From Phycisphaerae bacterium (GTDB lineage Bacteria; Planctomycetota; Phycisphaerae; Phycisphaerales; UBA1924), in the NCBI GenBank assembly GCA_016793805.1, contig JAEUIZ010000035.1, forward strand, positions 1 to 64,000: a stretch of DNA of 64,000 nt, read 5' to 3'. The translations under genes were made by a program, and so were the position numbers. Below the pieces are notes generated by a model. That model searched no databases and had not been told where the DNA came from. It worked only from the letters and a program-made list of their open reading frames with translations. Of the stretch, positions 52,183-60,174 are shown piece after piece (position 1 is the stretch's first letter; every line of letters begins with the position of its first letter).

Positions 52183-52259
52183 CGTGTCCTCTCGCGATTT
52201 TCTTTCGGGCCGTTTGCAACCGCCCCGATCACCGCCCACCGACCGAAACCCCCACGCGC

Positions 52260-53612
52260 ATGCTGCTCCAAGTCTTCTCCATCGCCCGAAACGCGTTCGT
52301 TGAGGCGATCCGGCAGCCCATCTTTTTCGTCCTGCTGCTCATCTGCGGACTCTTGCAGGTGTTCCTGACGTGGAGCACCGGGTTCTCGATGGGCTACACG
52401 GACACCGCGGAGGTCTCGGCGGACAACAAGTTCCTCCTGGACATGGGTTTGGCAACCGTCTTCGTATGCGGGATGCTCCTGGCGGCGTTCCTGGCGACGG
52501 CTGTTGTCTCCCGGGAGATCGAGAACAAGACGGTGCTGACGGTCGTCAGCAAGCCGATCCCGAGGCCGCTGCTCATTATCGGGAAGTTCATCGGGGTCGC
52601 GGGGACGATCCTCATCGCGGTCGTGCTGATGGTGCTCTTCCTCTTGATGGCGATCCGCCACGGGGTCATGAGCAACGCCAGCGACGACCTCGACGGCCCG
52701 GTGCTGCTGTTCACGTTCCTGGCGCTCGGGCTGGCCCTGGGCGTGGCGCTCTGGACCAACTTTTTCTATGGGTGGTACTTCACCCAGACGAGCGTGATCG
52801 TCATGCTCCCGGCGATGCTGGTGGCGTACGGGCTGGTGCTGCTGATCAACAAGGAGTGGCACTGGCAGCCGCCGACGGTGGACCTCAAGCCGCAGATCAT
52901 GTTCGCCTGCGCCGCGGTCGCGATGGCGCTGCTGGTGCTCACGTCCCTGGCAACGGCCGTCTCCACGCGGCTGGGACAGGTGATGACGATCGTGGTGTGC
53001 GCGGGGAGTTTCCTCTTTGGCCTCCTGACCAACCAGGCGCTGGGTCGGCACGTCTTTGACAACAGCCACGTCGCTCGGGTGAAGGCGGCGGCACCCCTGG
53101 GCGACACCAAGACCCCACTCACCACGCCGGGCGACACGTACGCGGTGGCGTTCCAGGTCCCGCCGAAGCGTGCGATCAAGCCCGGTGACTCGTTCTATTA
53201 CTCGGCGGCGCCCAACGGGTTCCCGATGGCCGTGGGCTCGTTCCCGGCGTTCACCGGCGATCTGAGCAAGGACACCGCGATCCTCGGTGCGCCCGCGCCC
53301 GGGCTGGTGATCACCGAGGTGCAGCCCGAGGGGGTGACCGTGCGGCGGGCGGGGTCGGGATCGCTGCGCGTCGACCGGGCACCGACGCCCGACGACTACG
53401 TGTTTTTGTCGCCGACGCGGGCGAACGTGCCCGCCTTGGTGGCGTGGTCGGTCCTCCCGAACTTCCACGACTTCTGGCTGGTGGACGCGGTCTCACAGAA
53501 CCAGCGGATCCCGGAGGCCCACATGCTGAAGGTCGCGCTCTATGCGCTGGGGTACGTGGTCGCGTTCCTGGCGCTGGGGGTGGCACTCTTCCAGACGCGC
53601 GACGTGGGCTGA
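52260..53612 (+). CDS. ABC-2-type permease, 450 aa
   Basis: Starts MLLQVFSIARNAFVEAIRQP. Six TM helices in the first 285 residues, an extracytoplasmic region of about 140 residues (KAAAPLGDTKTPLTTPGDTY ... FSVLPNFHDF-type), and a last TM helix at about 425-445. SREIENKTVLTVVSKPIPRP and LLIIGKFIGVAG parallel the ERDKQIWQ...TKPVSAW...GKWVG part of the permease at 44263. No ATPase is adjacent on its own strand; it may share the ATPase at 46215. Confidence 0.82.
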   Translation: MLLQVFSIARNAFVEAIRQPIFFVLLLICGLLQVFLTWSTGFSMGYTDTAEVSADNKFLLDMGLATVFVCGMLLAAFLATAVVSREIENKTVLTVVSKPIPRPLLIIGKFIGVAGTILIAVVLMVLFLLMAIRHGVMSNASDDLDGPVLLFTFLALGLALGVALWTNFFYGWYFTQTSVIVMLPAMLVAYGLVLLINKEWHWQPPTVDLKPQIMFACAAVAMALLVLTSLATAVSTRLGQVMTIVVCAGSFLFGLLTNQALGRHVFDNSHVARVKAAAPLGDTKTPLTTPGDTYAVAFQVPPKRAIKPGDSFYYSAAPNGFPMAVGSFPAFTGDLSKDTAILGAPAPGLVITEVQPEGVTVRRAGSGSLRVDRAPTPDDYVFLSPTRANVPALVAWSVLPNFHDFWLVDAVSQNQRIPEAHMLKVALYALGYVVAFLALGVALFQTRDVG

Positions 53613-53619
53613 GCGGCCC

Positions 53620-53652
53620 TAGGATCGGGGGTGCGGGCGTTCTGCCCGCGAT
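53620..53652 (+). promoter_or_regulatory. Possible -10 box (TAGGAT) and small hairpin before the gene at 53669
   Basis: TAGGAT at 53620-53625, then GCGGGC-GTTCT-GCCCGC at 53633-53649. The hairpin could end the upstream permease transcript or fold in the leader of the small gene. Confidence 0.35.
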
Positions 53653-53668
53653 TCAACGGGAGCATCGC

Positions 53669-53950
53669 ATGGCCGGTTCGCTGACGGATGGCCGGGGGTA
53701 TGACAGTATCGGGACCAAGAGCAAGAAGCCCGCGGGCGGGGGCAACAACGGCGCGAAACTGGCGATCGCGATCGTGCTGTTGGTGATCGCGGGCGTGGTC
53801 TTCGCGTGGTACAGCGGGCTGTTCGAGACCGCGACGGCCAAGGCCCCGCCGGCGCTCACCGCCGAGCAGCAGGCCGAGATGCAGAAGATGCAGGCCAAGA
53901 CAGCCGAACTCGAGAAGCAGGGCAAGGTCATCCGCGGCGGGGCGGAATAG
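53669..53950 (+). CDS. Small single-pass membrane protein, 93 aa
   Basis: Gly/Lys-rich N-terminus, one TM helix (about 31-50, LAIAIVLLVIAGVVFAWYSG), then a short coiled coil LTAEQQAEMQKMQAKTAELE at the C-terminus. GGGAG lies before the ATG. The same strand and a 56-nt gap make it a possible partner of the permease. Its 3' end overlaps the convergent kinase gene by 23 nt. Family not recognised. Confidence 0.7.
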   Translation: MAGSLTDGRGYDSIGTKSKKPAGGGNNGAKLAIAIVLLVIAGVVFAWYSGLFETATAKAPPALTAEQQAEMQKMQAKTAELEKQGKVIRGGAE

Positions 53951-56900
53951 CCCCGGGACCGGGTCCGATATCGTCAAGGGTCGTGAGCCACGCCGCGGCC
54001 TGCTCGACGGCCTGCGTCACGGGCATCGTGCGTCCGGCCTCCCAGGCGGCGCTGAACGATGCGCGATCGAGGGCGGCGATGATCGCGGCCCGGTCGCGGT
54101 CGTAGCGGGCTTTCTCACCCAGCGCCAGCGGCGCACCGAGCCGCTCGCGGAGGGATCCGGACGCGCCAAACCACCCCGCGGCCAGTGCGGGCACACCCAT
54201 GGCGATGGCCAGCGCCGCGGCCTCGGCCAGTGACATGGCCAGCCCCAACTGGTCGGGAATATCGCGTCGGATCGCGATCGCCTCAGCGATGAGTTTACGG
54301 GCCGCGGGAAGGTCGCCCGCGTCGATCGCGGCCAGGGCGAGTTGTCCGAACGAGGTGGCCAGGCCCTGGCGGTCGCCGAGTTCCTGCTTGATGCGGATGG
54401 CCTCGCGGAAGAGCCCGCGGGCCTCGGTGGCCTGTCCGTCCTCGCGCGCCACGGTCGCGAGGTTGTTGAGGTTGCGGGCCTCGTCGGAGCGGTTGCCCAG
54501 TTCGCGGTTGAGCGCCAGGGCCGCGGTGTACATCTGCCGCGCCGTCGCGTTGTCGCCCAGGTTCCACGCCACGTTCCCGAGGTTGTTGAGGTTGATCGCC
54601 TCCCAGGACTTGTTCCCGAGGCGGCGGTTGATCGTGAGCGCGCTCTGGTAGAGGTCGCGGGCGGCGGCGTAGTCGCCGCGGTTCTCGGCGACCAGCCCGA
54701 GGTTGTTGAGCGCGCCGGCCTCGCCCCGCGTGTTGCCCAGGGCGCGCTGCATCTCGAGGGCCGCGGTCCACCGCCGATGGGCCTCGGCGTAGTCTCCGGC
54801 CACGCAGGCGAGCCCGCCCGCGGCGTTGAGGCTCTTGGCCAGGCTCGCGCGCGCCGGGGTGTCGGCGGCCGACTCGAGCGCGCGGGCCACGGCGGAGCGC
54901 CCGACCGCCAGGTGCCCGCGCAGGTTCCAGAATCTCGCGAGTGCGCCGCTGACTCGCAGCGACTTCTCGACGTGCGTCGCGTCGGCGCACGCGGCGCACC
55001 AGTCGAGCGCTGCCAGGAAGTTCTCGTGCTCGTCGTGCAAACGCTTGAGCCACGACTGCTGCTCCGGGCCGAAGAGTTCGGGCTCGGCCTGCTCGACCAG
55101 CGCGAGGAAGAAGTCCAGGTGCCGCTCGCTCGTCGCCTCGGCCTCGCTGACGCCTCCGGCAACCGCGGCGTGGAGTTTCTCGCGCGCGTACTGCCGGACC
55201 GTCTCGAGCAGGCGGTAGCGCGGGCTGCCCCCCGAGTCGTCGACCATGACCAGCGACTTGTCCGCCAGGTGCGTGAGCGCGTCGAGCAGCGCGTACTCGT
55301 CGGCGCCCGGCGAGGCGACGGCGGCGGCCGAGTCGAGCGTGCATCCCCCGGCAAAGACCGAGAGCGCCCGCAGCACCCGCCGCTCGTCCTCGGGCAGGAG
55401 GTCGTAACTCCAGTCGATCGCGGCACGGAGCGTCTGGTGCCGCTCCAGCGCCGTGCGGCTTCCCCCGATCAGCAGGCGGAAGCGGTCGTGGAGTTTGGCG
55501 TTGATCTGCTCGGGGGAGAGGACGCGGACGCGGGCCGCGGCGAGTTCGATGGCGAGCGGGATCCCATCCAGCCGGCGGCAGATCTCGGCGACCACCGGGG
55601 CGGTCTGGGGCGAGAGGGCGAACCCGGGCCGCGCCGACCGGGCGCGCTCGACGAACAACTCGACGGCCTCGTACCGATCGGCGAGCGCCGACGGATCGCC
55701 CCGGGCGGGAGGGACCGCCAGCGACGGGACGCGGTAGGTGGTCTCGCCCGTGACGCCGAGTGGCTCACGGCTGGTCGCGATGACGCGGAGGTCCGGGCAG
55801 GCGCGAAGGAGCGCATCGGCGAGTTCCCCGCACGGCGCGAGCAGGTGCTCGCAGTTGTCCAGGATCAGCAGCGCCGACTTGGTTTCGAGCCGATCGATCA
55901 GCGATTGCAGCACCGGTCGGCCCGCCTGCTCCTTCACTCCGAGGGCGGCCGCGGCGGCGGGCGGGACCAGCGAGGAGTCCATCACGCCCGCGACCTCCAC
56001 GAGCCACACGCCCCCCGTGAACGCGGACGCCATGAGTTCGCCCACGCGGAGCGCCAGCCGCGTCTTGCCGCAGCCCCCGGCGCCGGTCAGCGTCAGCAGC
56101 GGGGACGAGCCCAGCAACTCGCGGACCTTGTCGATCTCGGCGGCGCGGCCGACGAAACTCGTCATCTGGCGCGGGAGGTTCGTCGGCGCGGGCGAGGGCA
56201 GGCTCGCCGCCGCGACGAACAGCGACGGACCCGCGAACCCGCCCGTGGCGTTCCGTCCGAGCGCGGCCTCGGCCTCGCGGCGCAGGTCCCCCGCGTCGCG
56301 CAGCCGCTGCGACGGGTCCTTCGCCAGCGCTCGCCGGATCGCGGACCTGAGCCCGGGCGAGAGGTCATGCGGCAGCGCGTTCCAGTCCGGCTCCTCCGAG
56401 AGCACCGCCGCGACCGCGTCGGCGATGTTCCCGCGCGAGAACGGTCCGCGTCCCGTCAGGCACGCGAACGCCACGCACCCCAGCGAGAACAGGTCCGTGC
56501 GTTTGTCGATCTCCTGTCCGCGGGCCTGCTCCGGGCTCATGTACCCGGGCGTGCCCAGGATCAGTCCGGGCGTGGTGAACGGGTGCGCGTTGAGGGCGGC
56601 GGCGCTGTCGATCGAGGGAGGATCGGCCGAGGGGGACCCGGCGCGCGGGTCGTGGCGACGCGCGAGCCCGAAGTCCAGCACCTTCACGACGCCCTCGGGG
56701 CTGATGCGGATGTTGTCGGGTTTCAGGTCGCGGTGGATCACCCCCCGGTCGTGGGCCGCCTCCACCGCGCGCGCCACCTGCGCCAGCACGCCCGCGGCCT
56801 CGGACACGGGGAGCGGGCCCTCGGCGATCCGCTCGGCCAGCGACCGTCCCGGCGCGTACTCGAGCACCAGGAACCGCGTTCCATCCTCGGCCGTCCCGAG

Positions 56901-57404
56901 GCTGTGGATCGCGGCGATGTTGGGGTGGTTGAGTGCCGCGAGGATGCGGGCCTCTCGCTCGAAGCGGAGCAACCCCTCGCGATCTCGCGAGAGCGCCTCG
57001 GAGAGGACCTTGATCGCCACCGGACGATCCAGCACCGCATCGCGAGCGAGATACACCACGCCCATGCCCCCGCGGCCCAGTTCACGCTCGACCGGATACC
57101 CGCCCAACTGCGCCGGGAGAGCGGCAGCGGAAGCGCGCGATGCGCCGGCGGCGTCACCCAGCGACGAAGCGCCACGCGCGGCGATGCCGCCATCAGGCCT
57201 CGGGCCGTCGCGCTCCGACGGGGCCTTGGGCTCCATGAAGCCCGTCCGGACATGGACCGCGTCGTGGTGGACCAGGAGCGAGCGGACCTCGCGCGCGAGC
57301 GCGGGGTCTTCGGCGTCGAGCCGGGCGAGGATGGCAGTGCGATCGGGCGCGTCGAGGGCGGCCTCGAAGGCGGCCTTGACCCGCGCCCACCGCTCCGGGG
57401 TCAT
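53928..57404 (-). CDS. Ser/Thr protein kinase fused to an NTPase and TPR repeats, 1158 aa
   Basis: N-terminal helical leader (1-60, typical of kinases paired with ECF sigma factors), kinase domain (about 104-385; GRGGMGVVYLA, Lys132, H224-R225-D226 LKPDN, D244-F-G), then a signalling NTPase with P-loop GAGGCGKT (441-448) and NNCEHLL-type sensor (LILDNCEHLLAPCGELADAL), a winged-helix-like region (RLDGIPLAIELAAARVRVLS), and at least five TPRs (about 860-1090; GALNNLGLVAENRGDYAAARD). Start chosen at 57404 where it overlaps the sigma gene by ATGA. No TM segment. Confidence 0.9.
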   Translation of the reverse strand: MTPERWARVKAAFEAALDAPDRTAILARLDAEDPALAREVRSLLVHHDAVHVRTGFMEPKAPSERDGPRPDGGIAARGASSLGDAAGASRASAAALPAQLGGYPVERELGRGGMGVVYLARDAVLDRPVAIKVLSEALSRDREGLLRFEREARILAALNHPNIAAIHSLGTAEDGTRFLVLEYAPGRSLAERIAEGPLPVSEAAGVLAQVARAVEAAHDRGVIHRDLKPDNIRISPEGVVKVLDFGLARRHDPRAGSPSADPPSIDSAAALNAHPFTTPGLILGTPGYMSPEQARGQEIDKRTDLFSLGCVAFACLTGRGPFSRGNIADAVAAVLSEEPDWNALPHDLSPGLRSAIRRALAKDPSQRLRDAGDLRREAEAALGRNATGGFAGPSLFVAAASLPSPAPTNLPRQMTSFVGRAAEIDKVRELLGSSPLLTLTGAGGCGKTRLALRVGELMASAFTGGVWLVEVAGVMDSSLVPPAAAAALGVKEQAGRPVLQSLIDRLETKSALLILDNCEHLLAPCGELADALLRACPDLRVIATSREPLGVTGETTYRVPSLAVPPARGDPSALADRYEAVELFVERARSARPGFALSPQTAPVVAEICRRLDGIPLAIELAAARVRVLSPEQINAKLHDRFRLLIGGSRTALERHQTLRAAIDWSYDLLPEDERRVLRALSVFAGGCTLDSAAAVASPGADEYALLDALTHLADKSLVMVDDSGGSPRYRLLETVRQYAREKLHAAVAGGVSEAEATSERHLDFFLALVEQAEPELFGPEQQSWLKRLHDEHENFLAALDWCAACADATHVEKSLRVSGALARFWNLRGHLAVGRSAVARALESAADTPARASLAKSLNAAGGLACVAGDYAEAHRRWTAALEMQRALGNTRGEAGALNNLGLVAENRGDYAAARDLYQSALTINRRLGNKSWEAINLNNLGNVAWNLGDNATARQMYTAALALNRELGNRSDEARNLNNLATVAREDGQATEARGLFREAIRIKQELGDRQGLATSFGQLALAAIDAGDLPAARKLIAEAIAIRRDIPDQLGLAMSLAEAAALAIAMGVPALAAGWFGASGSLRERLGAPLALGEKARYDRDRAAIIAALDRASFSAAWEAGRTMPVTQAVEQAAAWLTTLDDIGPGPGAIPPRRG

Positions 57405-57982
57405 GCCGATGCTCCGCCCGCCAGTTCGCGGTGCAGCCAGGCGCGGGCCATCGCCCACTCGCTCTCGATGGTGCGCTTGGAGACGCCCAGGAGTTCGGCG
57501 ATCTCGTCCATCGTCAGGCTGCCGAAGAAGCGAAGTTCGACGATCCGCGCCTGCCGCGCGTCGAACCGCGCCAGTTTCGTGAGCGCGTCGTCGAGGGCGA
57601 GGGCGTCAGCATCGGCGTTGTCGGCGGCGGCGTCGAGGGTCGAGAGCGCGACGCGCGCCCGTCCCCCGCCCCGCTTCGCGGCGTCACGCGTCCGCGCATG
57701 GTCCACCAGCACCCGCCGCATCGCGCCCGCCGCGATCGCGAAGAAGTGCCGGCGGTCGTTGGCGTGGAGGCCCTTGGAATCGATCAGCCGCAGGAAGACC
57801 TCGTGCACCAGGGCCGTCGGCTCCAGCGTGTGCCCGGAGCGTTCCCGCTGGATGTAGTGCGCGGCCAGGGCGCGCAACTCGGCGTAGACGCGCTCCGTCA
57901 GCCCAGCCATGGCGTTGGCTTCGCCTCGACCCGCGCCGGCAAGAAGCCGCATCGTCTCGACCCGGTCGGGCTGGGAGGTCAT
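57401..57982 (-). CDS. ECF-type RNA polymerase sigma factor, 193 aa
   Basis: PF07638-like ECF sigma of the kind common in Planctomycetes. Region 2: VYAELRALAAHYIQRERSGH, TLEPTALVHEVFLRLIDSKG, RRHFFAIAAGAMRRVLVDHA. Region 4: ARQARIVELRFFGSLTMDEI, AELLGVSKRTIESEWAMAR. A GATAAT -10-like box lies about 35 nt upstream of the ATG. Coupled by a 4-nt overlap to the big kinase, which therefore probably controls it or acts in the same pathway instead of an anti-sigma factor. Confidence 0.93.
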   Translation of the reverse strand: MTSQPDRVETMRLLAGAGRGEANAMAGLTERVYAELRALAAHYIQRERSGHTLEPTALVHEVFLRLIDSKGLHANDRRHFFAIAAGAMRRVLVDHARTRDAAKRGGGRARVALSTLDAAADNADADALALDDALTKLARFDARQARIVELRFFGSLTMDEIAELLGVSKRTIESEWAMARAWLHRELAGGASA

Positions 57983-58101
57983 GGCTTGGCTCCGTGCGTG
58001 GGCCCTTGATTATCAGCCGTCGGAATCATGCGCACCACTCTGCGGACTGGCCCGCCGGGTTTCGCATTCCCCTTTGAGCACACGAGCCCCGGGCCGGGCG
58101 A

Positions 58102-58117
58102 CGACTCGAGCGAGTCG
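58102..58117. repeat. Perfect inverted repeat before the dockerin gene
   Basis: CGACTCG-AG-CGAGTCG, 7-bp arms with a 2-nt centre, about 40 nt before the ATG at 58159. Could be an operator or a leader hairpin. Confidence 0.5.
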
Positions 58118-58158
58118 GCCAGAGGCAGGGGAGAGCAACAGAAGTGAAGGAGTGAGCC

Positions 58159-59928
58159 ATGTTGGGTACGAACGCTGTCCGTCCGCGCACCGCCGCCCTT
58201 GTCCTGGCCCTTGTGGGCCTCCCCACGGCCGCCCTCGCCCAGGGCGCCGGGAACGATTACTGCGTGCGGCACACCTTCAGGCTGCGAACGCCGGGGAACA
58301 TCACTCCGGCGGTTTCCCTGAGCCACAAGGAGCGCACGTTTGCCCGCACGAACACCTGCCGCGACAACGACCTGGCGGCGGGGACCGTGGGCATCGGGCT
58401 GGGCCTGACGACGCGCACGGTCATGTCGGTCGCCCCCGGCTCGACCGCCGACGCCACCGCCGAGGCCAACATCACTGCCTTGGGCGTGGGCGTGGTGGAT
58501 GGGTGGGTCGAGGCTCGGGGGAACGCCAATCCGACGACTCTGGGTTGCCCCCCACCCCCGCAGCCGCGCGGGAGCGGGCGCTCGACCGCCTTCAGCGCCG
58601 GGCAGGTCCACGCCCGCGGGCGCTACCTCGACAGCCGGGGGAACATCCGCTGGTCCGGCAACTGGAAGAACTCCAAGCCCGTGGCGGGGTCGGCGTCCTT
58701 CGGGATCGTCTCGGACCCGATCACCGCGACCCTCATCGACCACACCACGGGCCTGACTTCGAGTTGGAAACTGCTCTCCATCAAGTCCCACGCGCAGGGC
58801 GACGCCTGGTGGGACGGCCTGACCTTTGACTCCAGTGCGGCGGAGTCCATCCTCGACATCGATATCCCGGGCGTGGTCACCACGCAGAGTGGACGGCTGC
58901 GCGTGGTCGCTCGCGGCGGGGTCATCACCGAGTCCATCGCCACGGGCGTGTTTGCCGCTACCCCTGTGCCCGCGGTGGGCGCCCCCGCGGGCTACTCGTT
59001 CCCTCTCCCCGAGATCAGCCTGGACTATGACCTCGGCGCGAATCCGAACAACGACGTGGAGGTTGAGATCGCCCTGGACGGCGCGGGCGAGACAGACAAG
59101 TCCGTGGCGGCCGATGGCGGCAACGTGCCGACAATCATCACCGACCTCGTCAGCGGGTTCGACAGCGCCAACACCTCCTTCCCGCTCGGCAATGACGCGA
59201 CGCTGGGCTACAACATCGCTGTCAGCCAGGCCCACGTCGCGGACGACATCCTCATCCTCCCCGGGCCGCCCACGCAACTGGAGGTGATGGAACTCCCGCT
59301 CTTCCAGATCAACGCGCCCACCCCGATGCCACCGCAGGCCGTCTTTGTCCGGCTGTGGAACGGGCGTCCGGGGCTTGGCGGAGCGATCATCGGCGGCGAC
59401 ATGACCACCAACCGCCTGATGAGCAGCGAGTTCATCGACGCCTATCGCGTGCAGCACTCCAACCTGCTCGACCCGACGCGCCCGATCCACAACGCCCTGG
59501 TTGATCTCTCTTGGATCCCTCCGCTGCCCCCGGGCCGCGTCTGGATCGAGATCGGCGCCATGGGGATGCCCGGCTTCGGGGGCCCGATGGTGGTGCCCGC
59601 GCCGCTCTCGCAGCCCGGCAACGACGACGCGATGGTCCTGAACGTCCCCGCGAACACCTGGAACTTCGCCCAGGACTCCGGGAGCGGGCGGCGGGTGAGC
59701 ATGGGCTGGACGGTCTTCTCGTCGCGGCAGCAGCCCACGACTTGCTACGCGAACTGCGACCAGAGCATGATCCCGCCGGTGCTCAACGTGAACGACTTCA
59801 CCTGCTTCCTCAACAAGTTCGCCGCGGGCGACCCCTACGCGAACTGCGACCAGAGCACGATCCCGCCGGTGCTCAACGTGAACGACTTCACCTGCTTCCT
59901 CAACAAGTTCGCCGCGGGCTGCGACTGA
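58159..59928 (+). CDS. Secreted protein with two GC-type dockerin modules, 589 aa
   Basis: Signal peptide MLGTNAVRPRTAALVLALVG...ALAQG, a beta-rich body (e.g. GRYLDSRGNIRWSGNWKNSK, DDILILPGPPTQLEVMEL), and two C-terminal copies of YANCDQS(T/M)IPPVLNVNDF ending FLNKFAAG, the GC-type dockerin of Planctomycetes. Dockerins anchor proteins to cohesin partners, which are not in this window. GAAGGAG lies before the ATG. The body belongs to no enzyme family I recognise. Confidence 0.88.
   Translation: MLGTNAVRPRTAALVLALVGLPTAALAQGAGNDYCVRHTFRLRTPGNITPAVSLSHKERTFARTNTCRDNDLAAGTVGIGLGLTTRTVMSVAPGSTADATAEANITALGVGVVDGWVEARGNANPTTLGCPPPPQPRGSGRSTAFSAGQVHARGRYLDSRGNIRWSGNWKNSKPVAGSASFGIVSDPITATLIDHTTGLTSSWKLLSIKSHAQGDAWWDGLTFDSSAAESILDIDIPGVVTTQSGRLRVVARGGVITESIATGVFAATPVPAVGAPAGYSFPLPEISLDYDLGANPNNDVEVEIALDGAGETDKSVAADGGNVPTIITDLVSGFDSANTSFPLGNDATLGYNIAVSQAHVADDILILPGPPTQLEVMELPLFQINAPTPMPPQAVFVRLWNGRPGLGGAIIGGDMTTNRLMSSEFIDAYRVQHSNLLDPTRPIHNALVDLSWIPPLPPGRVWIEIGAMGMPGFGGPMVVPAPLSQPGNDDAMVLNVPANTWNFAQDSGSGRRVSMGWTVFSSRQQPTTCYANCDQSMIPPVLNVNDFTCFLNKFAAGDPYANCDQSTIPPVLNVNDFTCFLNKFAAGCD
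59745..59829 (+). repeat. Dockerin direct repeat, copy 1 (85 nt)
   Basis: Identical to copy 2 except one base (T at 59768, C at 59858). Confidence 0.95.
59835..59919 (+). repeat. Dockerin direct repeat, copy 2 (85 nt)
   Basis: Repeat period is 90 nt; one mismatch to copy 1, at the second base of the Met/Thr codon. Confidence 0.95.
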
Positions 59929-59993
59929 TCCGCCTCCGCCCCACTTCCGGTCAGCCCGACCGACTCTCTCCTGCTCGCACGATCAGGAGGCAA

Positions 59994-60025
59994 CGCCCCG
60001 GGGACGACAGTCCTCGGGGCGGTTT
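59994..60025 (+). terminator. Intrinsic terminator of the dockerin gene
   Basis: GCCCCGGGGAC-GACA-GTCCTCGGGGC forms a strong stem with one mismatch, followed by GGTTTC. It lies about 65 nt after the stop at 59928. Confidence 0.7.
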
Positions 60026-60062
60026 CATACCATCAACAGGCTATCCACGGAAGAGAAAGCAC

Positions 60063-60079
60063 CATTCTTATTGAGAATG
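60063..60079. promoter_or_regulatory. Inverted repeat directly upstream of a -35 box
   Basis: CATTCT-TATTG-AGAATG, an AT-rich palindrome in a GC-rich genome, ending 3 nt before TTGACA. Position and form fit an operator, e.g. of the Fur superfamily, but the regulator is unknown. Confidence 0.4.
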
Positions 60080-60082
60080 CAC

Positions 60083-60110
60083 TTGACAAGCGAGGGGGGG
60101 GGGGTAATCT
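60083..60110 (+). promoter_or_regulatory. Promoter with a G-tract spacer before the Cys-rich gene
   Basis: Perfect TTGACA (60083-60088) and TAATCT (60105-60110) with a 16-nt spacer, eleven bases of which are a pure G run. The leader is about 58 nt and ends with AAAGGA before the ATG at 60175. Confidence 0.75.
60094..60104 (+). repeat. 11-nt homopolymeric G tract in a promoter spacer
   Basis: Eleven G between the -35 and -10 boxes; change of length by one or two bases would move the spacing off or onto the 17-nt optimum. Confidence 0.9.
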
Positions 60111-60174
60111 GCTGCTGGACACGGGTCGGGCGCGTGGTGCGCCCGACAGCGGAGGTCCAAGAAAGGAACTCACA

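Larger units (their letters stand above)
51909..52259. other. Divergent intergenic region of the SPFH-ABC system
   Basis: 351 nt without a gene I can support. It holds the two outward promoters (51950-51978 minus, 52154-52182 plus). The middle is GC-rich and shows no repeat I could recognise. Confidence 0.5.

Noticed and set aside
51953-52303. Possible 116-codon gene in the divergent SPFH-ABC region
   Set aside because: It overlaps two promoters and the next gene start, and its composition is of the non-coding GC-rich type.
54342-57857. Plus-strand open frame of 1171 codons
   Set aside because: Exactly antisense to the kinase-NTPase-TPR gene, with composition typical of a GC-driven shadow frame.
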